The notes beneath the pieces are model-generated. The model was not told the DNA's origin. It worked only from the letters and a program-made list of their open reading frames with translations, and did not search any database. Below, one piece after another: positions 10,327 to 19,152 of a DNA stretch of 64,000 bases (the first letter of the stretch is position 1; each line of letters opens with the position of its first letter). The position numbers were made by a program, and so were the translations under genes. Location: NCBI RefSeq assembly GCF_014694405.1, contig NZ_JAAUWV010000014.1:1-64000 (forward strand). Reading direction: 5' to 3'. The DNA comes from Pseudoalteromonas sp. S16_S37. Lineage in GTDB: Bacteria > Pseudomonadota > Gammaproteobacteria > Enterobacterales > Alteromonadaceae.

Positions 10327-10541
10327 CGGCGTCGCGTTCTGCTCTTTTTTTCTTTTTCTGCGTAGATACCTTCTTTGGGTATCATAGAAAAATACAACAG
10401 CAGAGTGAGCCATGAAAAAAGCAAAGTCGCTATTAACCAGCCGTTTTTTTCATGTCCTCTAGTGCGCTTACTACTGTGGACAATAGCAACGGGTGCCAAG
10501 TAGGCGGATACGCCAATGAATAATAAAATTAGTTCATTCAT
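10323..10541 (-). CDS. Small two-helix membrane protein coupled to the K+ channel
   Basis: 72 residues with two likely membrane helices (about 5-23 and 38-57) and a very basic tail ending KKSRTRRR. Its ATG overlaps the channel stop as ATGA and has an AAAGG ribosome site inside the channel gene, so the two are almost certainly co-translated. An upstream TTG at 10556 is possible but less likely. The layout recalls the small superinfection-immunity-like membrane family, but the match is weak. Function unknown; being an accessory subunit of the channel is inference from coupling. Confidence 0.6.
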   Translation of the reverse strand: MNELILLFIGVSAYLAPVAIVHSSKRTRGHEKNGWLIATLLFSWLTLLLYFSMIPKEGIYAEKEKKSRTRRR

Positions 10542-11602
10542 GATAACCTTTGCCAAGCCACTTCATCAGGCAGCACCCGCTCAGCGGCAATATAATGTAG
10601 GATATCCCCCGCGTTCACTGGATAATCCAAGGGCGGGTTCAACTCCATATTTTGCGCACTTAAATCATGGGCTACACCCAACAAAATTGCATCATGCTTT
10701 TCTTTAAAATAATGGAATAAAGCGCCGAATTGGCAAGTTTTTAGGCCAGAAGGTAGCTGCAAACTAAATTGGGTATCGCCGTGCAACGTGGACAACAGCT
10801 CTTCTTGCACTCGGCTAGAGCCTGGGTCCTGCATCGCTCTCACTAAAATTTCCGCCGACTTACTTGATGAACATTCAACATTTTTACAATGGGCACGCAG
10901 CAAACTCACTTTGCTTTCATCCACAAAATGCGCGCTGATATGAGCGCTCGTTTGTACCATGGGGCTGAGTTTCAACGCCGTTGTAAATGTTTGGTCGTCA
11001 TCTTGGCCATCGATAATGATTTTATCCGCATTGGATGTGCCAATACGCGCAAGCTCTTCGTCGTCAGTAAAGCTTGATAGCCTCGCAAAGTCAACTTGAG
11101 AATAGCTCAACAACGGATGCTCAATATCATTGACTACCGCAAGTACAATACGCCTATCTTGGCGTTTCACATCCGCTAATATGTAATCAATGATCTTTTT
11201 AGTTCTGGTAGGATGCCAACCAAAAATAATGATATGGTTTCGCAGGTGGTTAAAATCTTTATCGCCCGTCATTGCTCTTCTTATCCAAAATGTCATAAAT
11301 TGACCCGCTTTACCCAGCAAAACACCAAACAAAGCAAGACCAAACGGAATTTGCACCAATGCAACAACCCAGCGACCCAGCTCTGTTGTTGCGCTAAAGT
11401 CACCATATCCCACAGTAGAAGTGGTAACGATATAATAATAAATAAAAGTGTTGGGTTCTATGAGCGCCTGTTCACCAGCGTAATAAAGTAGCGCCCAGAC
11501 CAATGCGAGATGGCACACGGTGACGCTACTTAGTAGCTGCCAGCTCGCTTTATCGACATGTGCACGCAACAGTACAAGTAAACGTTTGAATATGATTGGC
11601 AT
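10538..11602 (-). CDS. Two-TM potassium channel with RCK/TrkA-type cytoplasmic domain
   Basis: 354 residues. TM1 (about 25-43), the pore filter TSTVGYGDFS (about 61-70) and TM2 (about 78-102) form a KcsA/MthK-type pore. A cytoplasmic Rossmann-like RCK_N domain follows (about 120-240), then an RCK_C-like segment. TVGYGD is the K+ filter, so K+ selectivity is well supported. The nucleotide-binding glycine motif is altered: it reads IIFGWHPTRTKK instead of a GxGxxG pattern, so ligand control may differ from MthK. Cotranscribed with the small membrane protein that follows. Confidence 0.88.
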   Translation of the reverse strand: MPIIFKRLLVLLRAHVDKASWQLLSSVTVCHLALVWALLYYAGEQALIEPNTFIYYYIVTTSTVGYGDFSATTELGRWVVALVQIPFGLALFGVLLGKAGQFMTFWIRRAMTGDKDFNHLRNHIIIFGWHPTRTKKIIDYILADVKRQDRRIVLAVVNDIEHPLLSYSQVDFARLSSFTDDEELARIGTSNADKIIIDGQDDDQTFTTALKLSPMVQTSAHISAHFVDESKVSLLRAHCKNVECSSSKSAEILVRAMQDPGSSRVQEELLSTLHGDTQFSLQLPSGLKTCQFGALFHYFKEKHDAILLGVAHDLSAQNMELNPPLDYPVNAGDILHYIAAERVLPDEVAWQRLS

Positions 11603-11804
11603 AGTGTAGTGCAGTTTATAATTCTATAGCGCTACCTTACTCGATCTCTACGCGCTTTAAAACCTCAACAAATCAACATGCTTACTAAAAAGCTAAGTAA
11701 AAATTGCGATACATTTATCTATCTTATTAAGCATGGTGCAAGGCTCGTATTTTATCGCAACTTCAGTATACTGATGCATAATGTTTGGTAATAGGATGAT
11801 AGGT

Positions 11805-12752
11805 ATGGCTGGCGTATTAGCTTCGGTAGATCAAAGAACGCAACTGGTTGGTGAAAACCGATTAGAGCTTTTATTGTTTCATCTACATAGCCGCCACTTC
11901 TTTGCACTTAATGTTTTTAAAGTAAAAGAAGTTGTGAAGTTGCCTCACCTGCACAGTATGCCAAACGCTCACCCTAAAGTATGTGGCGTTACCAACATTC
12001 GAGGCGAATCCATTCCGGTCATTGATTTGCGTCGCGCAATCTGTATGCCTGAGTGTGATCGTGATACCGACAGCAACCTCGTTATCACCGAATATAATCG
12101 CTCAGTACAAGCCTTTTTAGTCGGCAAGGTAGACCAAATCGTCAATACCACTTGGCAAGATATCATGCCAACGCCCAGCTCTGTTGGCAAAAACCATTAC
12201 CTTACAGCGCTTACAAAAATCAAACGGGACGGTGTAGAACATATCGTTGAGATCATTGATGTTGAAAAAGTACTGGCTGAAATCGTGTCATACGATGTCG
12301 TCATCTCGGAGGATGTTCTAGATAAAAGTATCATTGATGAATTTCATGGCCGAAAAATTCTACACGCCGATGATTCACCCACAGCACGACGCCAAGTAGC
12401 GGATACGCTGGCGCAATTGGGTATTGAAATCATCCCAGCAACCGACGGCCAAGAAGCGCTAAATGTACTCAAACACTGGGCTGATGAAGGTATTGATGTG
12501 AACAAAGAGCTACTTGCCGTGATCACCGATGCTGAAATGCCTTCGATGGACGGATATCGACTCACTTACGAAATACGAAACGATAGCCGTTTAAAAGACT
12601 TATATGTGATCTTGAACACGTCACTTAGTGGCAGCTTTAATAATGCCATGGTCGAAAAAGTAGGTTGTAACGCGTTTTTATCTAAGTTTCAGCCGGATCT
12701 CTTAGTAGAAGAAATACAAAATCGACTTAAAGAAGTGCTAAAAACTGAATAA
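11805..12752 (+). CDS. cheV: Chemotaxis coupling protein CheV (CheW-receiver fusion)
   Basis: Links chemoreceptors to CheA like CheW, and carries a receiver domain that CheA can phosphorylate, usually for adaptation. 315 residues from ATG 11805 behind an ATAGGT site (earlier in-frame ATGs at 11781 and 11796 add 8 or 3 residues). A CheW domain (about 10-165) precedes a receiver domain (about 180-310), with acidic pair HADDS, phospho-acceptor Asp in ITDAEMPSMDG, the conserved Thr/Ser in NTSLS and the Lys in SKFQPD. It stands alone, away from any flagellar cluster. Confidence 0.93.
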   Translation: MAGVLASVDQRTQLVGENRLELLLFHLHSRHFFALNVFKVKEVVKLPHLHSMPNAHPKVCGVTNIRGESIPVIDLRRAICMPECDRDTDSNLVITEYNRSVQAFLVGKVDQIVNTTWQDIMPTPSSVGKNHYLTALTKIKRDGVEHIVEIIDVEKVLAEIVSYDVVISEDVLDKSIIDEFHGRKILHADDSPTARRQVADTLAQLGIEIIPATDGQEALNVLKHWADEGIDVNKELLAVITDAEMPSMDGYRLTYEIRNDSRLKDLYVILNTSLSGSFNNAMVEKVGCNAFLSKFQPDLLVEEIQNRLKEVLKTE

Positions 12753-12768
12753 CTGGTTATTTATACAG
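12753..12768. promoter_or_regulatory. Candidate LexA (SOS) box upstream of uvrD
   Basis: CTGGTTATTTATACAG keeps the CTG-N10-CAG frame and AT-rich core of the gammaproteobacterial LexA box, with one outer mismatch (G for T). It lies about 134 bases before uvrD. E. coli uvrD is an SOS gene, so the position makes sense, but it also overlaps the region just after the cheV stop. Confidence 0.45.
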
Positions 12769-12901
12769 TTTCATGGCATTTTTTTGTTCATATAAATCAA
12801 GATGATAAATTTCTTATGCCTGCTTTTTAAAGCGCATAACTGGGCAACGCCCCCCTAACACGGGTATACTTTGCGTTCATTTTACTGAAATAGGCGTGGT
12901 A

Positions 12902-15067
12902 ATGGACGTTTCTGAATTAATCGATGGCTTAAACGATAAACAACGTGAGGCAGTTGCAGCTCCACTGCAAAATATGCTGGTCCTCGCCGGTGCTGGCTCG
13001 GGTAAAACCCGTGTATTAGTGCATCGTATCGCTTGGTTAATGCAAGTAGAACACGCCTCAGCCTACAGTATATTTGCCGTAACCTTTACCAATAAAGCCG
13101 CCAAAGAAATGCGCACCCGAGTTGAAGAAACCTTGCGCTCACCAGTAGGTGGCATGTGGATAGGTACTTTCCACGGTTTATCTCATCGCATTTTACGCGC
13201 TCATCACCGCGAAGCGAACTTACCAGAGGCATTTCAGATTTTAGATACAGACGATCAAGTACGTATGATCCGTCGTCTGTTAAAAGCCATGAATATAGAC
13301 GAAAAGAAATGGCCACCAAAACAAATCGCGTGGTATATCAGTGCCAAAAAAGACGAGGGCCTAAGACCCAAAGATATCCAAGCCTATGATGTTAACGAAC
13401 AACTATTACTGCGTGTTTATAGCGCTTATCAAGATGCCTGCGACAGAGCAGGGTTAGTCGACTTTGCGGAAATTTTATTGCGCTGTTATGAGCTACTACA
13501 GCAACAACCAACACTGCTGCGTCATTATCAACAGCGCTTCAGATATATGCTGGTAGACGAATTTCAAGATACCAACAGCATTCAATATCGCTGGCTAAAA
13601 CTCCTTGCAGGTCAAGAGAATACCATGATGATCGTTGGTGATGATGACCAGAGTATCTATGGTTGGCGTGGCGCAAAAATTGAAAATATAAAGCGCTTTT
13701 TGGAAGACTTTTCGGCCGAAACCATTCGTCTTGAACAAAACTACCGTTCCACCGCCACCATTCTAAAGGCATCGAATGCTTTGATCCAAAATAACGCAGA
13801 GCGGATGGGTAAAAGCTTATGGACCGACGGTAACCAAGGTGAGCCAATCTCCATCTATGCCGCTTTTAATGAATTAGATGAAGCGCGCTTTGTGGTGAGT
13901 AAAATTCGCACTTGGTTAAATGGCGGTAATGCACTGCAAGATTGCGCCATTTTATACAGAAACAACGCGCAGTCTCGGGTACTCGAAGAAGCCATGTTAC
14001 AAGAAGGGCTAAAATATCGCATTTATGGCGGTATGCGATTCTTCGAACGTCAAGAGATTAAAGACGCCCTCGCTTATTTACGCTTGATCAGCAATCGTCA
14101 AGACGACGCCGCATTTGAGCGCGTGATCAATACCCCTGCTCGTGGTATTGGTGATAAAACCTTAAGTCATATTCGCGATTGCGCCCGCAATGAATCTATG
14201 CCGTTGTGGTACGCTGCAAAAGCGGTGATTGAGCAAAAACACTTGGCAGGTAGAGCCGCCACCGCAGTTTCGCGCTTTATTGAACTGGTAGAGCAACTGG
14301 ATGACAAGATCACTGAACTGGAGTTATCTGAGCAGGCCAAAACCACCATTGAACAATCAGGGTTGATGGCCATGTATCAAGCGGAAAAAGGTGAAAAAGG
14401 TCGTGCTCGCGTGGAAAACTTAGAAGAATTGATCAGTGCTTGTGGTCAATACGAGCCACCCATAGATGAAGATTTTAGCTCACCACTGCAAGGATTCTTA
14501 GCCTATACCTCGTTGGAGTCTGGCGAAGGTCAGGCCGATGAGCACGAAGATGCAGTGCAAATGATGACATTGCACTCAGCAAAAGGCCTGGAATTTCCAT
14601 TGGTATTTATGGTTGGCGTGGAAGAAGGCATGTTCCCCTCTCAGCAAAGTCATGAAGAGTCAGGTAGACTTGAAGAAGAGCGACGCCTTTGTTATGTGGG
14701 TATGACACGCGCAATGGAGAAACTCTACATCAGTCATGCTGAAAGTCGTCGTCTATATGGACAAGAGAAGCATCACAGTCCATCACGCTTTTTACGTGAA
14801 CTACCAGAAGATTGCACAGAAGAAATTCGTATCAAGACTCAAGTATCAAGACCTGTAAATAGTGGACGTTTCAGCGCCTCAGTGACCCATGCAGCATTTG
14901 AAGACAGTGGCTATAATCTTGGACAACGCGTTCTGCACGCAAAATTTGGGGCTGGCACCGTACTGAACTATGAAGGCAGTGGTGCCCAGTCGCGTATTCA
15001 AGTAAATTTTGATGATGTTGGCAGCAAGTGGTTGGTAACAGCGTATGCCCGTTTACAAAGCCTCTAA
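12902..15067 (+). CDS. uvrD: DNA helicase II UvrD
   Basis: Superfamily 1A 3'-5' helicase that removes UvrC and the excised oligonucleotide in excision repair and unwinds nicked DNA in mismatch repair. 721 residues from ATG 12902 (MDVSELIDGLNDKQREAV), matching E. coli UvrD (720); a GTG at 12896 is less likely. Walker A AGAGSGKT lies near residues 30-37, VDEFQDTN is motif II, and [13 protein letters not shown] motif III. The C-terminal Tudor-like segment (GQRVLHAKFGAGTVLNYEG) that binds RNA polymerase is present. Followed by tmcA, which overlaps its last 23 bases. Confidence 0.97.
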   Translation: MDVSELIDGLNDKQREAVAAPLQNMLVLAGAGSGKTRVLVHRIAWLMQVEHASAYSIFAVTFTNKAAKEMRTRVEETLRSPVGGMWIGTFHGLSHRILRAHHREANLPEAFQILDTDDQVRMIRRLLKAMNIDEKKWPPKQIAWYISAKKDEGLRPKDIQAYDVNEQLLLRVYSAYQDACDRAGLVDFAEILLRCYELLQQQPTLLRHYQQRFRYMLVDEFQDTNSIQYRWLKLLAGQENTMMIVGDDDQSIYGWRGAKIENIKRFLEDFSAETIRLEQNYRSTATILKASNALIQNNAERMGKSLWTDGNQGEPISIYAAFNELDEARFVVSKIRTWLNGGNALQDCAILYRNNAQSRVLEEAMLQEGLKYRIYGGMRFFERQEIKDALAYLRLISNRQDDAAFERVINTPARGIGDKTLSHIRDCARNESMPLWYAAKAVIEQKHLAGRAATAVSRFIELVEQLDDKITELELSEQAKTTIEQSGLMAMYQAEKGEKGRARVENLEELISACGQYEPPIDEDFSSPLQGFLAYTSLESGEGQADEHEDAVQMMTLHSAKGLEFPLVFMVGVEEGMFPSQQSHEESGRLEEERRLCYVGMTRAMEKLYISHAESRRLYGQEKHHSPSRFLRELPEDCTEEIRIKTQVSRPVNSGRFSASVTHAAFEDSGYNLGQRVLHAKFGAGTVLNYEGSGAQSRIQVNFDDVGSKWLVTAYARLQSL

Positions 15068-17117
15068 TTTAGAAGCCTTATTTGCCGAGTTAGCCCACAA
15101 TCAACACCGTCAGCTATTTTTGCTGTGCGGTGAACACGATTGGGCTATTCAGCAAGTCAAACATCTATTTACGCTATCTCGCCACTGCCTATTACTATCA
15201 AAACACCCTGAACTGGCAAATGCATGTTGGCCCGAACATTTGCATCAGATCCTCGGCCAAGAGTTTGAACTGGCACTTTACGACGGATATGCAGGCATAG
15301 AGCCAAACAAATTGGCCGCACTCAGCGGTACGGTTAAAGCCGGAGGGTTACTCATCTTAATACTTCCTGAGCTTGATGACTTACCTTGCTGGCAAGATCC
15401 TAGCCTCGCAACATGGTGCTCTCACGGTTTTACTGCCACGCAAAGCCCCTTTTTGCAACGCTGGCAAAAGCTGTTTAAAGAACTAGATGTTTCGTTTTAC
15501 TCCCAACGCCACGGTTTATCTTTGTCGCTAGAGGGGCACACTCAGCAATCACAAATAGATTTTAGCGAACAACAAAGCACCCTGACTCAAATCACCACAC
15601 AGCTAAAAAGCAAAAAGCCCCAACCTATTTTGTTAAGTGCCGATCGGGGTCGTGGTAAATCTGCAGCACTTGGCATGCTAGCGGCGGCAATGAGTGAGCA
15701 AACCTTTATTATTTGCGCCTTTCAGTACCGTGCTGTGATAAGCAGCTTCAAACACTTAGCGCAGCTGGTGGGTGTCAATTATCAAGGTCACGAAAAACAC
15801 ATTGCAAATCTGCATTTTGTGCCACCAGATCAGCTGCTCACAATGCAGTTAACCGATCAGATAGTGCTTATTGATGAAGCCGCAGCCATTCCAGTACCTA
15901 CATTAATTGCGCTTGTAAAAAAAGCTCAGCGCTGCGTATTTTCAAGCACAATCATCGGCTATGAGGGCAATGGCCGAGGTTATACATTAAGATTTAAGCG
16001 TTATCTATCAAAGCACTATCCAGATTTTTTAGCATTGAGTATGCGCCAGCCCATTCGTTATCAACAGCACGACCCACTAGAAGAGCACATAAACCAGCTG
16101 TTTGCTTTGGATTGCCAATATCCAACCACTGCAGACACCAGCAACTTAACGTATACTAGGCTCACCGCTTGCGAACTGGCGTTGGATGAGTCTTTGCTAC
16201 ACCAAGCATTTTCGTTGTTAGTACTTGCACATTATCAAACTACCGTAAACGACTTACGGCAACTGCTAGATAGTCCCTCGCAGGCGATTTATATAGTGCG
16301 CAATCCCCAACAACTGCTGGGGTTAAGTTTGGTTAATTTTGAAGGGCAGATAGAACATGAGCTGCACGACGATATCGCAATGGGTAAACGTCGCCCAAAA
16401 GGACATTTACTCCCTCAACAATTGTTTGCAGCGCAAGGCGACGCCCAGTTTTTAATAGCCAAAACGGCTCGCATAGTACGTATTGCCATTGCCCCAAATT
16501 TACATGGTAAAGGACTTGGCACACAGTTACTCAACTATGTCGAACAACAACTAAAGCAATCAGTGGATTATTTGGGCAGCAGCTTTGGCGCAACAGCAAT
16601 ACTACTGAACTTTTGGCAGAAAAACGGCTATAGAACCGTTAAATTAGGGTATAAACAAGATAAAGCCAGTGGTGAATATGCAGCAATGGTATTGAAAAGC
16701 ACCACGGCATTTGAACCGTATCTTGAGCGTATTTGCCAACACTTTAGAATGAATTTCACCTATCAACTTAGTAATCTTTATCAACAATTACCTTGGCAAT
16801 TAGTAAAATGCATTCTCGTTGCGTTGCCCATACAAAGCATTCCAGAGCCGCTCATCAGGCAGTTGAATTTTATGATGAGCAAACAAACCCTTCTGGAACA
16901 AGATAGCGCAACAATATGGCAAGTATTAATCTGTCAGCCAAAATTATTACTAACCTTATCTGATATTTCACAACAATTAGGTATTAGACTATTATTACAA
17001 AACAATACTAAAGAATTGCTTAAAGGTGACTTATCTCTAGGCTCCAAAAAACAGTTTTCTATAGCTTTCAATACCTTGGTAAGTGAAATTCATGAACAAG
17101 TTACCTCATTACATTAA
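15045..17117 (+). CDS. tmcA: tRNA(Met) cytidine acetyltransferase TmcA
   Basis: Forms N4-acetylcytidine at the wobble base of elongator tRNA-Met, using acetyl-CoA and ATP. 690 residues (E. coli 671). After an N-terminal domain of about 180 residues comes the RNA-helicase-like module, with Walker A ADRGRGKSAALG (near 200-211) and Walker B LIDEAAAIPVP. A GNAT domain carries IAIAPNLHGKGLGTQLL (near 475-495), then a C-terminal tRNA-binding region. The ATG lies inside uvrD, overlapping by 23 bases, so the two are probably cotranscribed. Confidence 0.94.
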   Translation: MPVYKASNLEALFAELAHNQHRQLFLLCGEHDWAIQQVKHLFTLSRHCLLLSKHPELANACWPEHLHQILGQEFELALYDGYAGIEPNKLAALSGTVKAGGLLILILPELDDLPCWQDPSLATWCSHGFTATQSPFLQRWQKLFKELDVSFYSQRHGLSLSLEGHTQQSQIDFSEQQSTLTQITTQLKSKKPQPILLSADRGRGKSAALGMLAAAMSEQTFIICAFQYRAVISSFKHLAQLVGVNYQGHEKHIANLHFVPPDQLLTMQLTDQIVLIDEAAAIPVPTLIALVKKAQRCVFSSTIIGYEGNGRGYTLRFKRYLSKHYPDFLALSMRQPIRYQQHDPLEEHINQLFALDCQYPTTADTSNLTYTRLTACELALDESLLHQAFSLLVLAHYQTTVNDLRQLLDSPSQAIYIVRNPQQLLGLSLVNFEGQIEHELHDDIAMGKRRPKGHLLPQQLFAAQGDAQFLIAKTARIVRIAIAPNLHGKGLGTQLLNYVEQQLKQSVDYLGSSFGATAILLNFWQKNGYRTVKLGYKQDKASGEYAAMVLKSTTAFEPYLERICQHFRMNFTYQLSNLYQQLPWQLVKCILVALPIQSIPEPLIRQLNFMMSKQTLLEQDSATIWQVLICQPKLLLTLSDISQQLGIRLLLQNNTKELLKGDLSLGSKKQFSIAFNTLVSEIHEQVTSLH

Positions 17118-18198
17118 TGCGCTTGTTGTCACTTCGCTCTTGTTAGCCAGCGGCTTAGGGCTGGCTGACGAACCGCCACTAAAATTGGGTATGTCGGTTG
17201 CGTTAAGCGGGCCGGCTCAGGAGATAGGCAAACAGCTTAGTGATGGTGCAATGCTGCACTTTGAAGCCGAGAATCAAGCTGGCGGTATTTCTGGACGCGT
17301 TATTGAATTACTAGTAAGTGATGATGGTTATGAACCTAACCGCACGGTCCTCAACACAAAGCAATTCATCTACGAGGATAAGGTTGACGCACTATTTGGC
17401 TATATGGGTACGCCAACCACAGCAGCAATTCGCCCGCTACTTGAGCACAGCAAAACCCCTCTACTCATGCCATTTACAGGCGCAGATTTTTTACATCAAA
17501 TCGGTAAATATCACGTTTTTAATTTAAGAGCTAGTTATCAAGACGAAGCGCAAGAACACATTAAATATCTTGTTAGCGAAAAAAATCATCAGCATATTGC
17601 ACTGCTTATTCAAGCTGATGAATTCGGCATTACCGTTGAAAAGAGTTTAACTAAAGCACTTGCTTTAAAAGGCTTAAAGCCGACTACCATCGCTCGCTTC
17701 AGACGCAATACCAGTGATGTTGAGAAAGCGTATGAGCAAATCAAGCAAACCAATGCCACAGCCGTTGTTTTGATTGGCACCTACGAGCCTTTAGCAACCT
17801 TTGTAGGATTAGCAGACAGTGACAAACAGCACCTAGAATTTACCAGTGTCTCGTTTGTCTCTAGCAAAGAACTCTTTGCTCGCGTCAAACCTAATCCCCC
17901 TATTATGGTCACAGAAGTGGTCCCCAACCCACTTTTATGTAAGGCAATGTTGTGTGAAAAATTTCGCCGTATTGTGAAGCAAAAACCACATTTGCAAGTC
18001 GATCATATCCTGTTCGAAGGTTATCTTAATGCGCTTGTTTTTAGCCGAGCAGCCAAACAATGCAACACACAATATTCTGTACAATGCCTGCTCAATAAAT
18101 TGCCATGGGTTTTAGAACATGATGGTGATTTAAAAATGCTTTTTGAGCTTTCAAAACAACAAAAGAAATTGCCAGTCTACCGTTCATATTCATCATAA
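17092..18198 (+). CDS. Periplasmic Leu/Ile/Val-type (Peripla_BP_6) binding protein
   Basis: 368 residues. A signal peptide (MNKLPHYINALVV...ASGLGLA) is followed by a type I periplasmic binding fold resembling LivK-type receptors: LKLGMSVALSGPAQEIGKQL, then GRVIELLVSDDGYEPNRT and the VDALFGYMGTPTTAA hinge region. ATG 17092 lies inside the end of tmcA; GTG 17083 is an alternative. No permease or ATPase gene is nearby. The next gene is a CheW-like signalling protein, so it may serve as a ligand sensor rather than a transport subunit, which is inference. Confidence 0.8.
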   Translation: MNKLPHYINALVVTSLLLASGLGLADEPPLKLGMSVALSGPAQEIGKQLSDGAMLHFEAENQAGGISGRVIELLVSDDGYEPNRTVLNTKQFIYEDKVDALFGYMGTPTTAAIRPLLEHSKTPLLMPFTGADFLHQIGKYHVFNLRASYQDEAQEHIKYLVSEKNHQHIALLIQADEFGITVEKSLTKALALKGLKPTTIARFRRNTSDVEKAYEQIKQTNATAVVLIGTYEPLATFVGLADSDKQHLEFTSVSFVSSKELFARVKPNPPIMVTEVVPNPLLCKAMLCEKFRRIVKQKPHLQVDHILFEGYLNALVFSRAAKQCNTQYSVQCLLNKLPWVLEHDGDLKMLFELSKQQKKLPVYRSYSS

Positions 18199-18241
18199 TG
18201 TTCTATTCTTTAACAATACCATTGTGCTTGTTGAGGAAAAT

Positions 18242-19090
18242 ATGGATTTAATCAATTTCCGAGTCGGACAAAAAACCATTTCATTGAAGATTTTGGATAT
18301 TCTGCTCACTGAACGCTACGAAGGAAACTTAACGTCCTTGCCCAACGGTAATCCAAGCTTTTTGGGCGTCAAAGATTACATGGGTACACCCACCCCCATT
18401 TTTGACTTGGGCATTATTTTAAATAACCAATCATCTTACGAAATAAACTCTGCTTTAGTTGAGCTGTTGCGAACCAAAGAGGAAGAGCACAAGAGTTGGC
18501 TACACGCATTAGAAAAAAGCGTAATGAAAGGCCATGACTTCGATAAGGCAAGAGACGCCAAGCAATGTGCATTCGGACAGTGGCTATACAGTTTTAAAAC
18601 TGAAAATGAAGATTTAAAAGCCATATTACATAGATTTGAAGAGCCCCATAACCGCCTACATTCGCTGGCAGACAAGTTGCTTTTATTGTGCGAACAGAAC
18701 AAGCAACAAGAAGCCATTGTGATGCTGGAAAAAGAGCGCTCAACAACCTATGTCAAACTGATGCGGCTATTTGAGTCTGCAAGAGAACAAATCAGCTTAG
18801 ATCACAAACCCATCATTGTGTTTACAACGCAGGACGGGCACAAACCTCATATTGGTTTGTTGGTTGATCAGGTTGAAGACAACATGCACTGCGAAGAAAA
18901 CGAGATTAAGTCTTTGAGTGAAATTACCAATATCGGTTTTGAAATAGACCCACAAACAAAAAAAATGATGCAAGGTTTGATTAAAAGAGGCAACACACAC
19001 ACGGTGTTAATTGATCCGAGTGCGATATTTAGGCCAGAACATTTACAAGGCTATGAACCAGAAGAAACCGAAAGCTACGGCTTGTTTTAA
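18242..19090 (+). CDS. CheW-like coupling protein with inserted CZB zinc-binding domain
   Basis: 282 residues. A CheW fold (about 1-70) is interrupted by a helical CZB domain (about 75-165), and the CheW part resumes with IIVFTTQDGHKPHIGLLVDQVEDN. The CZB zinc ligands are all visible: His83, Cys109 (in QCAFGQW), His136 and His140. CZB domains sense zinc or oxidants in chemoreceptors and in DgcZ. ATG 18242 has a TTGAGGAAAAT site; an earlier ORF start overlapping the preceding gene is unlikely. It follows the binding-protein gene by 43 bases, so the pair may form one sensory unit. Confidence 0.82.
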   Translation: MDLINFRVGQKTISLKILDILLTERYEGNLTSLPNGNPSFLGVKDYMGTPTPIFDLGIILNNQSSYEINSALVELLRTKEEEHKSWLHALEKSVMKGHDFDKARDAKQCAFGQWLYSFKTENEDLKAILHRFEEPHNRLHSLADKLLLLCEQNKQQEAIVMLEKERSTTYVKLMRLFESAREQISLDHKPIIVFTTQDGHKPHIGLLVDQVEDNMHCEENEIKSLSEITNIGFEIDPQTKKMMQGLIKRGNTHTVLIDPSAIFRPEHLQGYEPEETESYGLF

Positions 19091-19110
19091 TTCTATTTTA
19101 TGAGCAAACA

Positions 19111-19140
19111 AAAACGCCGCTATGACAGCGGCGTTTTTTT
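19111..19140. terminator. Bidirectional terminator between the CheW-like gene and typA
   Basis: AAAACGCCGC and GCGGCGTTTT pair around a 7-base loop, with A and T runs on both sides, between two converging genes. Confidence 0.9.
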
Positions 19141-19152
19141 ATTCAAAAGCAA

